The translations under genes were made by a program, and so were the position numbers. From NCBI RefSeq assembly GCF_016742955.1, contig NZ_JABBYC010000016.1:1-64000 (forward strand): DNA of 64,000 bases. The letters are read 5' to 3'. Positions 9,004 through 20,744 of the stretch are shown in pieces; position 1 is the stretch's first letter; the number at the start of each line of letters is the position of its first letter. The notes under the pieces were generated by a model. It saw nothing but the letters and a program-made list of their open reading frames with translations, made no database searches and was not told the DNA's origin. The DNA comes from Myceligenerans indicum. Lineage in GTDB: Bacteria > Actinomycetota > Actinomycetes > Actinomycetales > Cellulomonadaceae.

Positions 9004-9474
9004 ATGGCCGGAGCGCTTCGAAAGACCATGCTGTATCTGGGCCTCGCCGACGAGCAGGGCGAGCGGGACGCGTACTACGACGAGTACGAGGACGTGGAGG
9101 AGACCGTGCAGGACCACCGACACGCCCAGGTGACCCCGCTGCACCCTGACGGCGCCCCCGGCGACGTCCCGTTGTCGACGTCGGAGCTGCGCCGCATCAC
9201 CACGGTGCACCCGCGCTCGTACAACGACGCGCGGATGATCGGCGAGGCGTTCCGCTCGGGTACCCCGGTCATCATGAATCTCACCGACATGGACGACGCC
9301 GACGCCAAGCGCCTGGTCGACTTCTCGGCGGGCCTGATCTTCGGGCTGCACGGCTCGATCGACCGCGTCACCAACAAGGTCTTCCTGCTGTCGCCGGAGC
9401 ACGTGGAGATCGCCGGCGAGGAGCAGGTCGAGCAGCCGCCCGCCGGTAAGGGCGGCTTCTACAACCAGAGCTGA
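9004..9474 (+). CDS. sepF: Cell division protein SepF
   Basis: Z-ring anchoring protein that binds the FtsZ tail and the membrane. 156 residues: an amphipathic N-terminal helix ([14 protein letters not shown]) for membrane contact, an acidic linker with several Tyr, then the globular domain with [13 protein letters not shown] and [23 protein letters not shown] start behind GGAGAGA. Mycobacterial and corynebacterial work shows SepF replaces FtsA as membrane anchor, which fits the lack of ftsA here. A 280-base gap separates it from pgeF. Confidence 0.96.
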   Translation: MAGALRKTMLYLGLADEQGERDAYYDEYEDVEETVQDHRHAQVTPLHPDGAPGDVPLSTSELRRITTVHPRSYNDARMIGEAFRSGTPVIMNLTDMDDADAKRLVDFSAGLIFGLHGSIDRVTNKVFLLSPEHVEIAGEEQVEQPPAGKGGFYNQS

Positions 9475-9510
9475 CAGCACCCCTGCGGGGCCGGTTCCTG
9501 CCGACCGGTC

Positions 9511-9549
9511 GGGCGCGCCGGGCATCGGTCACCGATGCCCGGCGCGCCC
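9511..9549. terminator. Strong hairpin terminator after sepF
   Basis: A 39-base perfect palindrome: arm GGGCGCGCCGGGCATCGGT, one central base, and the complementary arm. TTCTGT follows, a poor T-run. It lies 36 bases after the sepF stop and separates sepF from yggT. Confidence 0.75.
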
Positions 9550-9602
9550 TTCTGTGTGCGCGTCCCGCGGTGCGCTGGTACCGCACGGCAGCGTGCATCG
9601 CG

Positions 9603-9608
9603 TAGGTT
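9603..9608 (+). promoter_or_regulatory. Leaderless-type -10 hexamer of yggT
   Basis: TAGGTT ends 6 bases before the GTG at 9615. No ribosome binding site is seen, so a leaderless transcript is likely. Confidence 0.55.
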
Positions 9609-9614
9609 GGTCCC

Positions 9615-9914
9615 GTGGCTCTGTTCTGGGGAATCATCAACTTCGCGTTGTTCGCGTTCCTGCTGCTCCTGATCGGGCGGTTGATCTTCGACTGGGTGCA
9701 GTACTTCGCCCGCGACTGGCGGCCGTCCGGGGTGGCCCTTGTGCTCGCCGAGGCCATCTACACCGTCACGGACCCGCCCCTGCGGGCGCTGCGGCGGATC
9801 ATCCCGCCGCTCCGGCTGGGCTCGGTGCAGTTGGACCTTGCTTTCATGGTGCTCTTCTTCCTGGTGGTTATTGCCAGGCAGATCGTCGGCGGGCTTGCAT
9901 TCGCCGCCGCGTGA
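9615..9914 (+). CDS. YggT family membrane protein
   Basis: 99-residue membrane protein with two hydrophobic segments (residues about 1-24 and 70-95) joined by a loop containing TDPPLRALRRIIPPLRLGSVQLD, typical of the YggT family. Its role is not settled; in Gram-positives it lies between sepF and divIVA and is thought to help division or envelope organisation. GTG start fixed by the -10 hexamer 6 bases upstream. Confidence 0.9.
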   Translation: MALFWGIINFALFAFLLLLIGRLIFDWVQYFARDWRPSGVALVLAEAIYTVTDPPLRALRRIIPPLRLGSVQLDLAFMVLFFLVVIARQIVGGLAFAAA

Positions 9915-9991
9915 CTGTGACCCTTGTCATGGTGCATGTGATGAGTTCGTGACCGGACGGGGTCCTGGTGTCCAGCCCGGTAACAATCCGC

Positions 9992-9997
9992 TAACGT
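9992..9997 (+). promoter_or_regulatory. Possible -10 hexamer of divIVA
   Basis: TAACGT, about 94 bases upstream of the divIVA ATG. No convincing -35. Leader would contain GAGG at 10079-10082. Confidence 0.3.
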
Positions 9998-10090
9998 GGG
10001 AACCCGGCGGATGCGCCGGCAGCCACCGTCGTCGGTGAGCGCCCGTGTTCCGCCGAGCAATTCCGGCTTCAAGGCATTGAGGTGACATGC

Positions 10091-10735
10091 ATGGCACTGC
10101 TGACAGCTGAGGACATCCTGAACAAGAAGTTCTCTGCAACAAAGTTCCGTGAAGGGTATGACGTCGAGGAAGTCGACGACTTTCTTGACGAGGTGGTGCG
10201 GACCCTCACGTCCGTCCAGGAGGAGAACGAAGGGCTGCACTCCAAGCTGGCAGCCGCCGAGCGGCGTATTGCCGAGCTGTCGCGCGGGGAGGGTGCCGCG
10301 CAGCGTCAGGCAACCCCGGCGCCGGCCCCGGCTCCCGCCCCGGTCGCGGCGCCGATGGCCGGTCCGCAGGGTGCGCCCGAGCCGGAGAACGCCACAGGGA
10401 TGCTCCAGCTGGCGCAGAAGCTGCACGACGACTACGTGCGTTCCGGCCAGGAGGAGGGCGACCGCCTGATCACCGAGGCGAAGGCCGAGGGTGCCAGGAT
10501 CGTGCGGGACGCCGAGGAGACGAGCCACCGCACCCTGTCGCAGCTCGAGCAGGAGCGTTCGCTGCTGGAGCGCAAGATCGACGAGCTGCGTCTCTTCGAG
10601 CGCGACTATCGCACACGCCTGAAGAGCTTCCTGCAGAACCTGCTCGGCGACCTCGACGCCCGCGGCTCCGCGCTCCCACAGGGGCGCGGCCCCCAGCAGC
10701 AGGGCCGTCCCGCGGAGATGGCTCAAGGAATCTGA
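10091..10735 (+). CDS. divIVA: Polar growth and septum-site protein DivIVA (Wag31)
   Basis: Coiled-coil scaffold that binds curved membrane and directs polar wall growth. 214 residues: the conserved lipid-binding N-terminus MALLTAEDILNKKF with REGYDVEEVDDFLDEVV, a first coiled coil to about residue 70, an Ala/Pro-rich linker near 75-100, then a long second coiled coil (ITEAKAEGARIVRDAEE through FLQNLLGDL). I chose the ATG at 10091, not the GTG at 10082, because family members begin MALLTAED and GAGG at 10079-10082 gives 8-base spacing. Confidence 0.95.
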   Translation: MALLTAEDILNKKFSATKFREGYDVEEVDDFLDEVVRTLTSVQEENEGLHSKLAAAERRIAELSRGEGAAQRQATPAPAPAPAPVAAPMAGPQGAPEPENATGMLQLAQKLHDDYVRSGQEEGDRLITEAKAEGARIVRDAEETSHRTLSQLEQERSLLERKIDELRLFERDYRTRLKSFLQNLLGDLDARGSALPQGRGPQQQGRPAEMAQGI

Positions 10736-10742
10736 CGCCCCG

Positions 10743-10773
10743 GCGGGCGGAGCGGCCGCAGGCCTCCGTCCGC
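10743..10773 (+). terminator. Hairpin after divIVA
   Basis: GCGGGCGGAG pairs with CTCCGTCCGC (one G-U) across an 11-base loop, 8 bases after the divIVA stop. No T-run; probable but weak terminator. Confidence 0.4.
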
Positions 10774-10954
10774 GGTCGCAAGGGCGCCGAGCGCCGGCCC
10801 CGGAAGACGACCTCATTGCCACCGGCGCGCGGCGGCACGGTCAGCGGCCCGTACAGCGCGGAATCGCCGTTCTCACGGCGAGTCCCGTTGTGCGGGCCGC
10901 TACTTGTGCCTACGCTGCTCGGACTTGACCCGGGGCGGCCGTGAAGGGGTACCC

Positions 10955-11416
10955 ATGACCAAGATTTCGACGACGACGCGCACCGCGCTGAAGCAGTCGT
11001 TTCCGAACCTTGCCAAAGATGTGAAGAAGTTCCCGGTGCGCGATGGCGAGGACCCGTGGACGCTGCGTGAGGTCGAGGAGCTCGCGGTCCTCCTGCTCGA
11101 GGACAAGGAGCGCCTGGAGGGCGAGCTGCGGGCGGCCGATGCCGAGCTCAGCGACCTCCTGCGCAACTCCGGCGACGGCGCGGGCGACGACCAGGCGGAC
11201 TACGGCTCGAGCGCGCTCGAGCGCGAGCAGGAGTTGACGCTCGTCAACAACATGCGCGACCTGTTGGAGCAGACGGAGCATGCCATCGACCGCATCGCGG
11301 CGGGCACCTACGGTGTCTGCGAGGTCACGGGCCTGCCCATCGGAAAGGCGCGGCTCCAGGCCTTCCCGCGAGCCACGCTCTCGGTGGAGGCAAAAGCTCG
11401 CGAAGAGCGTCGCTGA
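10955..11416 (+). CDS. TraR/DksA-type protein with degenerate zinc finger
   Basis: 153-residue relative of the DksA/TraR regulators that enter the RNA polymerase secondary channel. Helical, charged N-terminal part (LREVEELAVLLLEDKERLEGELR), the motif DYGSSALEREQELTL, then the C-terminal YGVCEVTGLPIGKARLQAFP ending LSVEAKAREERR. Family members carry CxxC-x(about 17)-CxxC here; only the first Cys remains and the other three positions are Thr, Ser and Ala. The fold may persist without metal. ATG at 10955 behind GAAGGGG is preferred over an upstream in-frame start at 10904. It could be a polymerase regulator or a structural derivative. Confidence 0.82.
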   Translation: MTKISTTTRTALKQSFPNLAKDVKKFPVRDGEDPWTLREVEELAVLLLEDKERLEGELRAADAELSDLLRNSGDGAGDDQADYGSSALEREQELTLVNNMRDLLEQTEHAIDRIAAGTYGVCEVTGLPIGKARLQAFPRATLSVEAKAREERR

Positions 11417-11448
11417 GCGCTTTTTCGGGATGGTTCTCGCTGTCCGTG

Positions 11449-11468
11449 TCGAGCGGATATCTGCTCGA
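11449..11468. promoter_or_regulatory. Near-perfect 20-bp palindrome in an AT-rich gap
   Basis: TCGAGCGGATATCTGCTCGA has one mismatched pair. It lies in the AT-rich 11417-11678 stretch between the DksA-like gene and the secreted repeat protein. Candidate operator. Confidence 0.35.
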
Positions 11469-11612
11469 ATATCAATGTGGTGATGTCCGGGTTGCGGTTG
11501 TTGCTGGCGCATTGTGTTGAGATTCTATCGTGAAATGTCGCATTCATCATTGATGTTTCTCCTGACGTTCCGATTGACATGATGTATTTCTCGACAGATG
11601 CTCTTCTCGATG

Positions 11613-11643
11613 AATCACACGCATGTCATTCATGCGTGTGATT
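11613..11643. promoter_or_regulatory. Perfect 13-bp inverted repeat before the secreted repeat gene
   Basis: AATCACACGCATG, spacer TCATT, then the exact complementary arm, 35 bases before the start codon. ATCACAC recurs at 11652-11658. Either a regulator site or a 5'-UTR hairpin. The outer bases match the palindrome in front of ftsZ. Confidence 0.5.
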
Positions 11644-11678
11644 CGTCGGTTATCACACGACGCTATCGAGGAGACACA

Positions 11679-12080
11679 ATGAAGCGAGGAATCCGTGCGG
11701 CAGGTCGTGCGGTTGCGGCCGTGGTCATGGCGGCCGGCGTGGTCGGCGCCGCCGCGACGGGTGCGAGCGCGGCGACCAGCGCCGAGAGCGTGGCCCAGGC
11801 CGCGGGCGACGGCAGCCTCAACGTGCTGAACAACGTCTGTGTCGCGCCGTGGTACTGGGAGGGTCCGGGCAACGCCAGCAACAGCGGCAACCTGACCAGC
11901 TACGTGGCCTGCAACGGCGAGCAGGCGGAGCTCGGCGGCGAGGGCTCGATCAACGTGCTCAACAACGTCTGCCTCCTGCCGTGGCACTGGGACGGCCCGC
12001 TGAACCTGCTCAGCACGGCCAACGTGACCGAGTACACGGCCTGCAACGCGCAGCCCGCCACCGTCCAGTCGGTCTACTGA
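11679..12080 (+). CDS. Small secreted protein with two 44-residue Cys repeats, unknown function
   Basis: I do not recognise the family. 133 residues: a Sec signal peptide (KRGIRAAGR, hydrophobic Ala/Val core, ASA cleavage near residue 31), then two repeats starting at residues 43 and 87. Shared pattern: GxGSxNVLNNVC, PWxWxGP, N(L/V)TxY, ACN. Cysteines are at 54, 78, 98 and 122, so each repeat holds one Cys-X23-Cys pair, suggesting intramolecular disulfides. Small size, secretion, Asn/Trp-rich repeats and a hydrophobic core recall surface-active coat proteins such as chaplins or rodlins, but no chaplin motif is present; that is only an analogy. ATG behind GAGGAGA. Followed by two tandem hairpins. 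Confidence 0.8.
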   Translation: MKRGIRAAGRAVAAVVMAAGVVGAAATGASAATSAESVAQAAGDGSLNVLNNVCVAPWYWEGPGNASNSGNLTSYVACNGEQAELGGEGSINVLNNVCLLPWHWDGPLNLLSTANVTEYTACNAQPATVQSVY

Positions 12081-12132
12081 CCGTCCGCGGGGCCTGCGGC
12101 TGAAGCAGGCTGCCGCGTACGTTCGTGCGGTA

Positions 12133-12154
12133 CGGCGCCGCCTTGGCGGCGCCG
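12133..12154. terminator. First of two tandem hairpins after the secreted repeat gene
   Basis: CGGCGCCGCC and GGCGGCGCCG separated by TT. Perfect 10-bp arms, 50 bases after the stop. Confidence 0.55.
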
Positions 12155-12160
12155 GATCTG

Positions 12161-12197
12161 GTGAGGCCCTTTCCCGGAACCCGGGAAAGGGCCTCAC
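12161..12197. terminator. Second, stronger tandem hairpin terminator
   Basis: GTGAGGCCCTTTCCCGG, loop AAC, and the perfect complementary 17-base arm, followed by CTACTTCTG. It insulates the secreted repeat gene from lspA. Confidence 0.75.
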
Positions 12198-12333
12198 CTA
12201 CTTCTGCCGCGTTCCGGGTGCCGGGGATCTCGCGGCCGTGCCGCATTGTCCTTCCGAGAGGCGTGTGACGTTCTTGGGAAGGGGCACGCGGCCGCGGTCC
12301 GCCCATCGCTCGCCGCATGGGAGACTTTGCCTG

Positions 12334-13008
12334 ATGTCTACTCCCGCAGAATCCTCCGCCTCGGCCGGCGACGAGATGAGCTCCCCGGCCACGCCCCCGC
12401 CGTCGGGCAGCCGCGTGCTGATCGCCTGGACCGGCGTTCTCGCGGCCGGTGTCCTCGTGGCCGACCAGCTCACCAAGTGGTGGGCGGAGTCGGCCCTCAG
12501 CACGGGCGGGGAGCCGGTCGAGCTGATCGGGGATCTCCTCCAGCTGCGGCTCGTGTACAACTCGGGTGCCGCGCTGTCCATCGCCACGGGGATGACCTGG
12601 GTACTCACGATCATCGTGGTGGCCGTGGTGATCGCGATCCTGCGGCTGATGCGCAGGATCGGCTCGCGGGGCTGGGCGGTGTCGCTCGGCCTGCTGCTCG
12701 GCGGCGCCGTGGGGAACCTCGTGGACCGTCTGCTGCGTGACCCCGGGTTCGCGCGCGGCCACGTGGTCGACTTCATCGACTACGCCGGATTCTTCGTGGG
12801 GAACGTCGCCGACATCGCCATCGTGGTGGCCGCGGTGTGGATCGCGGTCCTCTCCCTCCTGGGGATCGGCGTCGACGGACGCCGCGACGGCGCCGAGCGC
12901 GACCCGGCGTCGGGCGGGAACGATGCCCCCGCGTCGTCCGGTGACGGCGACGGCAGCGGTGACGCCGACGGCGCCGACGCGCCCGGCCGCCCGGCCGGGT
13001 CCGTCTGA
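12334..13008 (+). CDS. lspA: Lipoprotein signal peptidase LspA
   Basis: Membrane aspartyl protease that cleaves the signal peptide from diacylglyceryl-prolipoproteins. 224 residues, four hydrophobic helices starting near residue 30 ([18 protein letters not shown]). Catalytic motifs: GNLVDRL near 130 and [18 protein letters not shown] near 150, each with its Asp. A Gly/Asp/Ala-rich, probably disordered tail of about 45 residues is longer than usual. ATG at 12334; its stop overlaps the next gene by one base (TGATG). Clients in this window include the Rieske-type and protease-like lipoproteins. Confidence 0.95.
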   Translation: MSTPAESSASAGDEMSSPATPPPSGSRVLIAWTGVLAAGVLVADQLTKWWAESALSTGGEPVELIGDLLQLRLVYNSGAALSIATGMTWVLTIIVVAVVIAILRLMRRIGSRGWAVSLGLLLGGAVGNLVDRLLRDPGFARGHVVDFIDYAGFFVGNVADIAIVVAAVWIAVLSLLGIGVDGRRDGAERDPASGGNDAPASSGDGDGSGDADGADAPGRPAGSV

Positions 13009-13937
13009 TGCCGCTGCGCACCCTGCCCGTCCCCGACGGGCTCGACGGCGACCGCGTGGACGCCGCTCTCGCCCGGATGCTCGGGTTCTCCCGGACACGG
13101 GCGGCCGACCTGGCGGCGTCGGGCGCCGTGCGGCTGGACGGCCGTGAGGTCGGCAAGTCGGACCGCGTCCTGGCCGGTTCGAGCCTCGAGGTGGACGTGC
13201 CCGACGAACGTCCGGCGGCGGAGGTCGTCGCCGAGCCGGTCGAAGGCATGGCCATCGTGCACGACGACGACGACGTCGTCGTGATCGACAAACCCGTCGG
13301 TGTCGCAGCGCACCCGTCGCCCGGCTGGACCGGGCCGACCGTGGTCGGGGCACTGGCCGCGGCCGGCTACCAGATCTCCACCTCGGGTGCGCCCGAGCGG
13401 CAGGGGATCGTGCACCGGCTCGACGTCGGCACGTCGGGCCTGATGGTGGTCGCGAAGTCGGAGGCCGCGTACTCCGCGCTGAAGCGGGCGTTCAAGGAGC
13501 GCACCGTCGAAAAGGTCTACCACGCGCTCGCGCAGGGCCACCCGGACCCGACGTCGGGCACCATCGACGCACCGATCGGCCGGCATCCGAGCGCGGACTG
13601 GAAGTTCGCGGTGACGGCCGACGGGAAGCCGTCGGTGACGCACTACGAGACCCTCGAGATGCTGCCCGCCGCCTCACTGGTCGAGGTGCACCTGGAGACC
13701 GGGCGGACGCATCAGATCCGCGTGCACTTCGCCGCGTTGCGGCATCCCCTGGTCGGAGACCTGACCTACGGTGCCGACCCGGTGCTGGCGAGCCGGGCGG
13801 GGATCACCCGGCAGTGGCTGCACGCGGTGCGCCTCGGGTTCGACCACCCGGGAACGGGGGAGTGGCTGGAGGTCACCTCCCAGTACCCGGCCGACCTCGA
13901 GGCCGCGCTGGAGGCGGTCGGGGGAGACTACCGCTGA
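13008..13937 (+). CDS. RluA/RluD-family pseudouridine synthase
   Basis: Converts uridines in rRNA (RluD acts on 23S rRNA helix 69). 309 residues: N-terminal S4 RNA-binding domain ([25 protein letters not shown]), then the catalytic domain with [16 protein letters not shown] near residue 140, whose Asp is the nucleophile. [12 protein letters not shown] near 228 is also characteristic. It overlaps lspA by one base, a pairing very common in actinobacteria and firmicutes. Which uridine is modified cannot be told from sequence. Confidence 0.93.
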   Translation: MPLRTLPVPDGLDGDRVDAALARMLGFSRTRAADLAASGAVRLDGREVGKSDRVLAGSSLEVDVPDERPAAEVVAEPVEGMAIVHDDDDVVVIDKPVGVAAHPSPGWTGPTVVGALAAAGYQISTSGAPERQGIVHRLDVGTSGLMVVAKSEAAYSALKRAFKERTVEKVYHALAQGHPDPTSGTIDAPIGRHPSADWKFAVTADGKPSVTHYETLEMLPAASLVEVHLETGRTHQIRVHFAALRHPLVGDLTYGADPVLASRAGITRQWLHAVRLGFDHPGTGEWLEVTSQYPADLEAALEAVGGDYR

Positions 13938-14126
13938 GGCGGTGACCGTGCAGGCCCCGGCAGCGCCGGACCGGCACTCGGCCTGTGCCCGACCGCACCC
14001 GGATCGCACGGTCAGGGGCCGGTTCCGGCACCGCGAGGCCCCGCCCGTGGAGGCGGCGCCGGGGGCGTGCCCCTGACCTTTCCCGCACCCTGCGCGTTGC
14101 TCTTCGTCCGTGTCCGACACCCCGCA

Positions 14127-14132
14127 TAGGAT
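14127..14132 (+). promoter_or_regulatory. Leaderless-type -10 hexamer of dnaE
   Basis: TAGGAT ends 6 bases before the dnaE ATG at 14139. No Shine-Dalgarno element. Confidence 0.55.
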
Positions 14133-14138
14133 CGGCCC

Positions 14139-17701
<3,563 letters not shown>

Positions 17702-17705
<4 letters not shown>

Positions 17706-18328
17706 GCGATCCCACGAGTGTGCGAGAGGACGGGACCACCACCGTGCCCCTGGAGAACGACCGCTACGACGAACGGGACCACGAGCGGTTCGCGCTGGTG
17801 CCTGCCGCATACGTGGTGCTGCGGCGCCAGGCGCGGCCGGACCAGTGGGCCCGCGTGGGGGCACGGTCCGGGCAGGGCGCGCCCGGTCCCGGTGAGGTCC
17901 TGCTCCAGCTGCGCCAGAACACCGGGTACCGGGACGGCTTCTGGGCCTGTGCCGCGGCAGGCCATGTCGAGGAGGGCGAGTCCGTCGTCGAGGCGGCCGT
18001 GCGGGAGGCAGCCGAGGAGCTCGGCGTGACGGTCGACCCGGCCGACCTGCGGCCGCTCACAGTGCTGCACCGCGGCGAGCCCGGCGGCCCCGCCGTCGAG
18101 CAGCGTGTCGACTTCTTCTTCGAGACCACGCGCTGGGCCGGGACGCCGCGGATCCTGGAGCCGGAGAAGGCCGCGGACCTCGCATGGGTGCCGCTCGCCG
18201 AGCCGCCCGTGTCACTGGTGCCGCACGAGGCCGTCGTGCTGGACGCGCTTCGCGTCCGTGAGACCGGCGGGCCCGAGGTGCCGCCCCTCATGACCGTCGG
18301 GTTCGGCACGGCGGGAGGTGCCCGGTGA
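17702..18328 (+). CDS. NUDIX hydrolase
   Basis: 208-residue pyrophosphohydrolase with a complete Nudix box, GHVEEGESVVEAAVREAAEE, near residue 83. Its Glu residues bind Mg2+. A charged N-terminal segment and a loop RARPDQW...GQGAPGPGE precede it. Substrate not predictable; a nucleotide-sanitising role fits its ATGA overlap with dnaE but is only inference. The stop overlaps the next GTG start. Confidence 0.88.
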
Positions 18329-18729
18329 TCCGGCTCAACCCGGAACAGCTCGTCTTCGTCACCGAGCGCCACCTGGCCACGCTCACCACGCTGCGCCAGG
18401 ACGGCACACCGCACGTGGTTCCCGTGGCGTTCACCTGGGACGCCGCCGCCGGCGTCGTGCGCATCACGGCGAACCGCGGCTCGGTCAAGGCACGTAACGC
18501 GCGAGGCTACCCGCCGCGCGAAGGCTCCCCACGGGCGGCGGTGTGCCAGGTCGACGGGGGCCGCTGGATCACTCTGGAGGGACAGATCGACGTCAGCGAG
18601 GACCCGGACGAGATCACGGCCGCCGTGGCGCGGTATGCGAAGCGGTATCGCGAGCTGCGCCCGAACCCGGAGCGCATCGTGCTGCGGCTGACCCCGGACA
18701 AGGTCATGTCCAGCACCTACATGGCCTGA
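18325..18729 (+). CDS. F420/FMN-dependent PPOX-fold oxidoreductase
   Basis: 134-residue split-barrel protein of the pyridoxamine-phosphate-oxidase-like class: LATLTTLRQDGTPHVVPVAF, then ITANRGSVKARNARGYPP and WITLEGQIDVSEDPDEI. The pattern resembles actinobacterial F420-binding enzymes such as the biliverdin reductase Rv2074 group. Substrate unknown. GTG start within the stop of the NUDIX gene. Confidence 0.82.
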   Translation: MIRLNPEQLVFVTERHLATLTTLRQDGTPHVVPVAFTWDAAAGVVRITANRGSVKARNARGYPPREGSPRAAVCQVDGGRWITLEGQIDVSEDPDEITAAVARYAKRYRELRPNPERIVLRLTPDKVMSSTYMA

Positions 18730-18757
18730 CACCTGCATGGCCTGATACGGGCCCGCC

Positions 18758-19036
18758 TCAGCCGACGACGGCGCTGGCCTCCCCGTCCGGCCCCTGCACG
18801 GTCACGCGATCCCCGCGCGCGAGCTGCCGGCCCCGGCGGGTCTCCGTGAGGCCGTTGACCAGGACGTCGCCACCGGTGACGAGCTCACGAGCCTGGACGC
18901 CGTCCTCGGCGAGGCTCGCCAGCTTGAGGAACTGCCCGAGCCGGATCGACTCGTCCCGGATCGGGACGCGGTCGGGGTCGGGCAGGGCACCGGGCTGGGG
19001 GTCGCGGATCTTCACGGCTCCATCATCGCGCATCAT
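18758..19036 (-). CDS. Small S4-domain RNA-binding protein (YbcJ/YaaA type)
   Basis: 92 residues, nearly all one S4 fold: SIRLGQFLKLASLAEDGVQARELV then GDVLVNGLTETRRGRQLARGDRV. Such proteins bind structured RNA, probably rRNA, but have no assigned reaction. The start is uncertain: two ATGs at 19036 and 19033 and a GTG at 19015 are in frame, with AGGGGA 11 bases upstream of the first. Convergent with the PPOX gene (28-base gap), divergent from hisD. Confidence 0.78.
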   Translation of the reverse strand: MMRDDGAVKIRDPQPGALPDPDRVPIRDESIRLGQFLKLASLAEDGVQARELVTGGDVLVNGLTETRRGRQLARGDRVTVQGPDGEASAVVG

Positions 19037-19183
19037 CGTGGGCGTCCGTCCCCTGCCCGGCGTCTTCCGCGCCGGCCCGGCACTCCGCGGCCTGGCCGGC
19101 GTTCTCCTCCGACCGTTCCTCTCATCCCCCGCGGCGCTCCGTCCATGACCCGGCCGCGACACCCCGCGCCCGGCGGCGGAAAC

Positions 19184-19189
19184 TAGACT
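19184..19189 (+). promoter_or_regulatory. Leaderless-type -10 hexamer of hisD
   Basis: TAGACT ends 7 bases before the hisD GTG at 19197. Confidence 0.55.
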
Positions 19190-19196
19190 GATCCGC

Positions 19197-20534
19197 GTGA
19201 TCCAGCGCATCGATCTGACCGGGCGCGACCTGACGTCCCCGGCCGCCCGCCGAGACCTGCTTGCCACCCTGCCGCGTGCCGAGCTGCGCGTGGACGACGC
19301 CGTCCGCGTCGTCGAGCCGATGCTGCATCAGGTGCGCGAGGACGGCGCGGAGGCGCTGCGCGACATCGCCGAACGGTTCGACGGCGTGCGGCCCGAACAC
19401 CTGCGCGTCCCGCCGGGAGCGATCGCGAATGCTCTTGAGAACCTCGCCCCGGACGTCCGTGACGGCCTGACCGAGGCGATCCGCCGCGTGCGCGAGGTGC
19501 ACGCCGCCCAGGTCCCCGCCGAACGGGTCACGGAGCCTGCCCCGGGCGCCGTCGTGCGCCAGCGGTACGTGCCCGTGCAGCGCGTGGGTCTCTACGCGCC
19601 CGGCGGCCTGGCCGTCTACCCGTCGAGCGTCGTCATGAACGTCGTCGCGGCGCAGACCGCCGGCGTGCCCGGCATCGCGCTGGCGTCCCCGCCGCAGAAG
19701 GACCACGGCGGCCTCCCGCACCCCACGATCCTGGCGGCGTGCGCGCTGCTCGGCGTCGACGAGGTGTACGCCGTCGGCGGTGCGCAGGCCGTGGCGATGT
19801 TCGCCTACGGGGCGGCGGGCACCGCGCCGCAGGACGGCGAGACGTTGTGCGAGCCGGTCGACGTCGTCACCGGCCCCGGAAACGTGTACGTCGCCGCGGC
19901 CAAGCGCCTCGTGCGCGGCGTGGTCGGGATCGACGCCGAGGCAGGACCCACCGAGATCGCGGTCCTCGCCGACCGTACCGCCGACGCCACCCACGTCGCC
20001 CTCGACCTGATCAGCCAGGCCGAGCACGACCCGATGGCGGCCTCCGTGCTGGTCACGGAATCCGTCGAGCTCGCCGACGCGGTCGCCGGCCGGCTGGCGG
20101 ACCTCGCCGCCGCCACCAAGCACAGCCGGCGCGTGGCCACGGCCCTGGAGGGCCCGCAGTCCGCCGTCGTGCTCGTGGACGACATGGAAGCGGGCCTCGC
20201 CGTCGTCGACGCCTACGGCGCGGAGCACCTGGAGATCCAGACGGCCGACGCCCCGGCACTCGCGGACCGCGTGCACAACGCGGGCGCCATCTTCGTGGGA
20301 CCGTGGTCCCCGGTGTCCCTCGGCGACTACCTGGCCGGGTCCAACCACGTGCTGCCCACCGGTGGTACGGCGCGGTTCGCCAGCGCGCTCGGGGTGCACT
20401 CGTTCCTCAAGCCCGTTCAGGTCATCGAGTACACCCGGGATGCGTTGGAGCAGGTGGCCGGGCACATCACGGCCGTCGCGGAGGACGAGGACCTTCCGGC
20501 GCACGGCGAGGCCGTGCGGGGCCGGTTCCGCTGA
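19197..20534 (+). CDS. hisD: Histidinol dehydrogenase
   Basis: Last step of histidine synthesis: NAD- and Zn-dependent oxidation of histidinol to histidine. 445 residues with [20 protein letters not shown] near 120, [20 protein letters not shown] near 220, [11 protein letters not shown] near 245, EHLEIQ near 342 and [17 protein letters not shown] near 380. GTG start defined by TAGACT just upstream. It is separated from hisC-hisB-hisH-priA by about 6 kb of unrelated genes, so the his operon is broken here. Confidence 0.97.
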   Translation: MIQRIDLTGRDLTSPAARRDLLATLPRAELRVDDAVRVVEPMLHQVREDGAEALRDIAERFDGVRPEHLRVPPGAIANALENLAPDVRDGLTEAIRRVREVHAAQVPAERVTEPAPGAVVRQRYVPVQRVGLYAPGGLAVYPSSVVMNVVAAQTAGVPGIALASPPQKDHGGLPHPTILAACALLGVDEVYAVGGAQAVAMFAYGAAGTAPQDGETLCEPVDVVTGPGNVYVAAAKRLVRGVVGIDAEAGPTEIAVLADRTADATHVALDLISQAEHDPMAASVLVTESVELADAVAGRLADLAAATKHSRRVATALEGPQSAVVLVDDMEAGLAVVDAYGAEHLEIQTADAPALADRVHNAGAIFVGPWSPVSLGDYLAGSNHVLPTGGTARFASALGVHSFLKPVQVIEYTRDALEQVAGHITAVAEDEDLPAHGEAVRGRFR

Positions 20535-20680
20535 CGTCCTGCTCCCGGCTCGGTCGCATCGACGCGGGCGCTGGTCGCCGTCGGCCGGAGGCCGTCGGCG
20601 GCGCGTCCGTGGCGATGGTCCGGGCGGCGTCTGCGACCGCCGTGTGGGAATCCCTCATGCGTGACCACGAGGCAGCTTGC

Positions 20681-20686
20681 TAGCGT
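20681..20686 (+). promoter_or_regulatory. Possible -10 hexamer of the chitinase
   Basis: TAGCGT, 58 bases upstream of the chosen start; expected leader about 50 bases, containing GAGG 8 bases before the GTG. No clear -35. Confidence 0.35.
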
Positions 20687-20744
20687 CCTGAACAAATACC
20701 GTGGCATCCCGCGCGGTCCGGACGTGGAAACTGAGGTGGTCGTC

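Noticed and set aside
8843-9133. TTG-started ORF of 96 codons before and into sepF
   Set aside because: Overlaps the sepF start in another frame and its composition is not gene-like; the region is better read as a leader.
10082-10090. GTG start three codons upstream of divIVA ATG
   Set aside because: It would place the ribosome site on the start codon and add residues not seen in the family.
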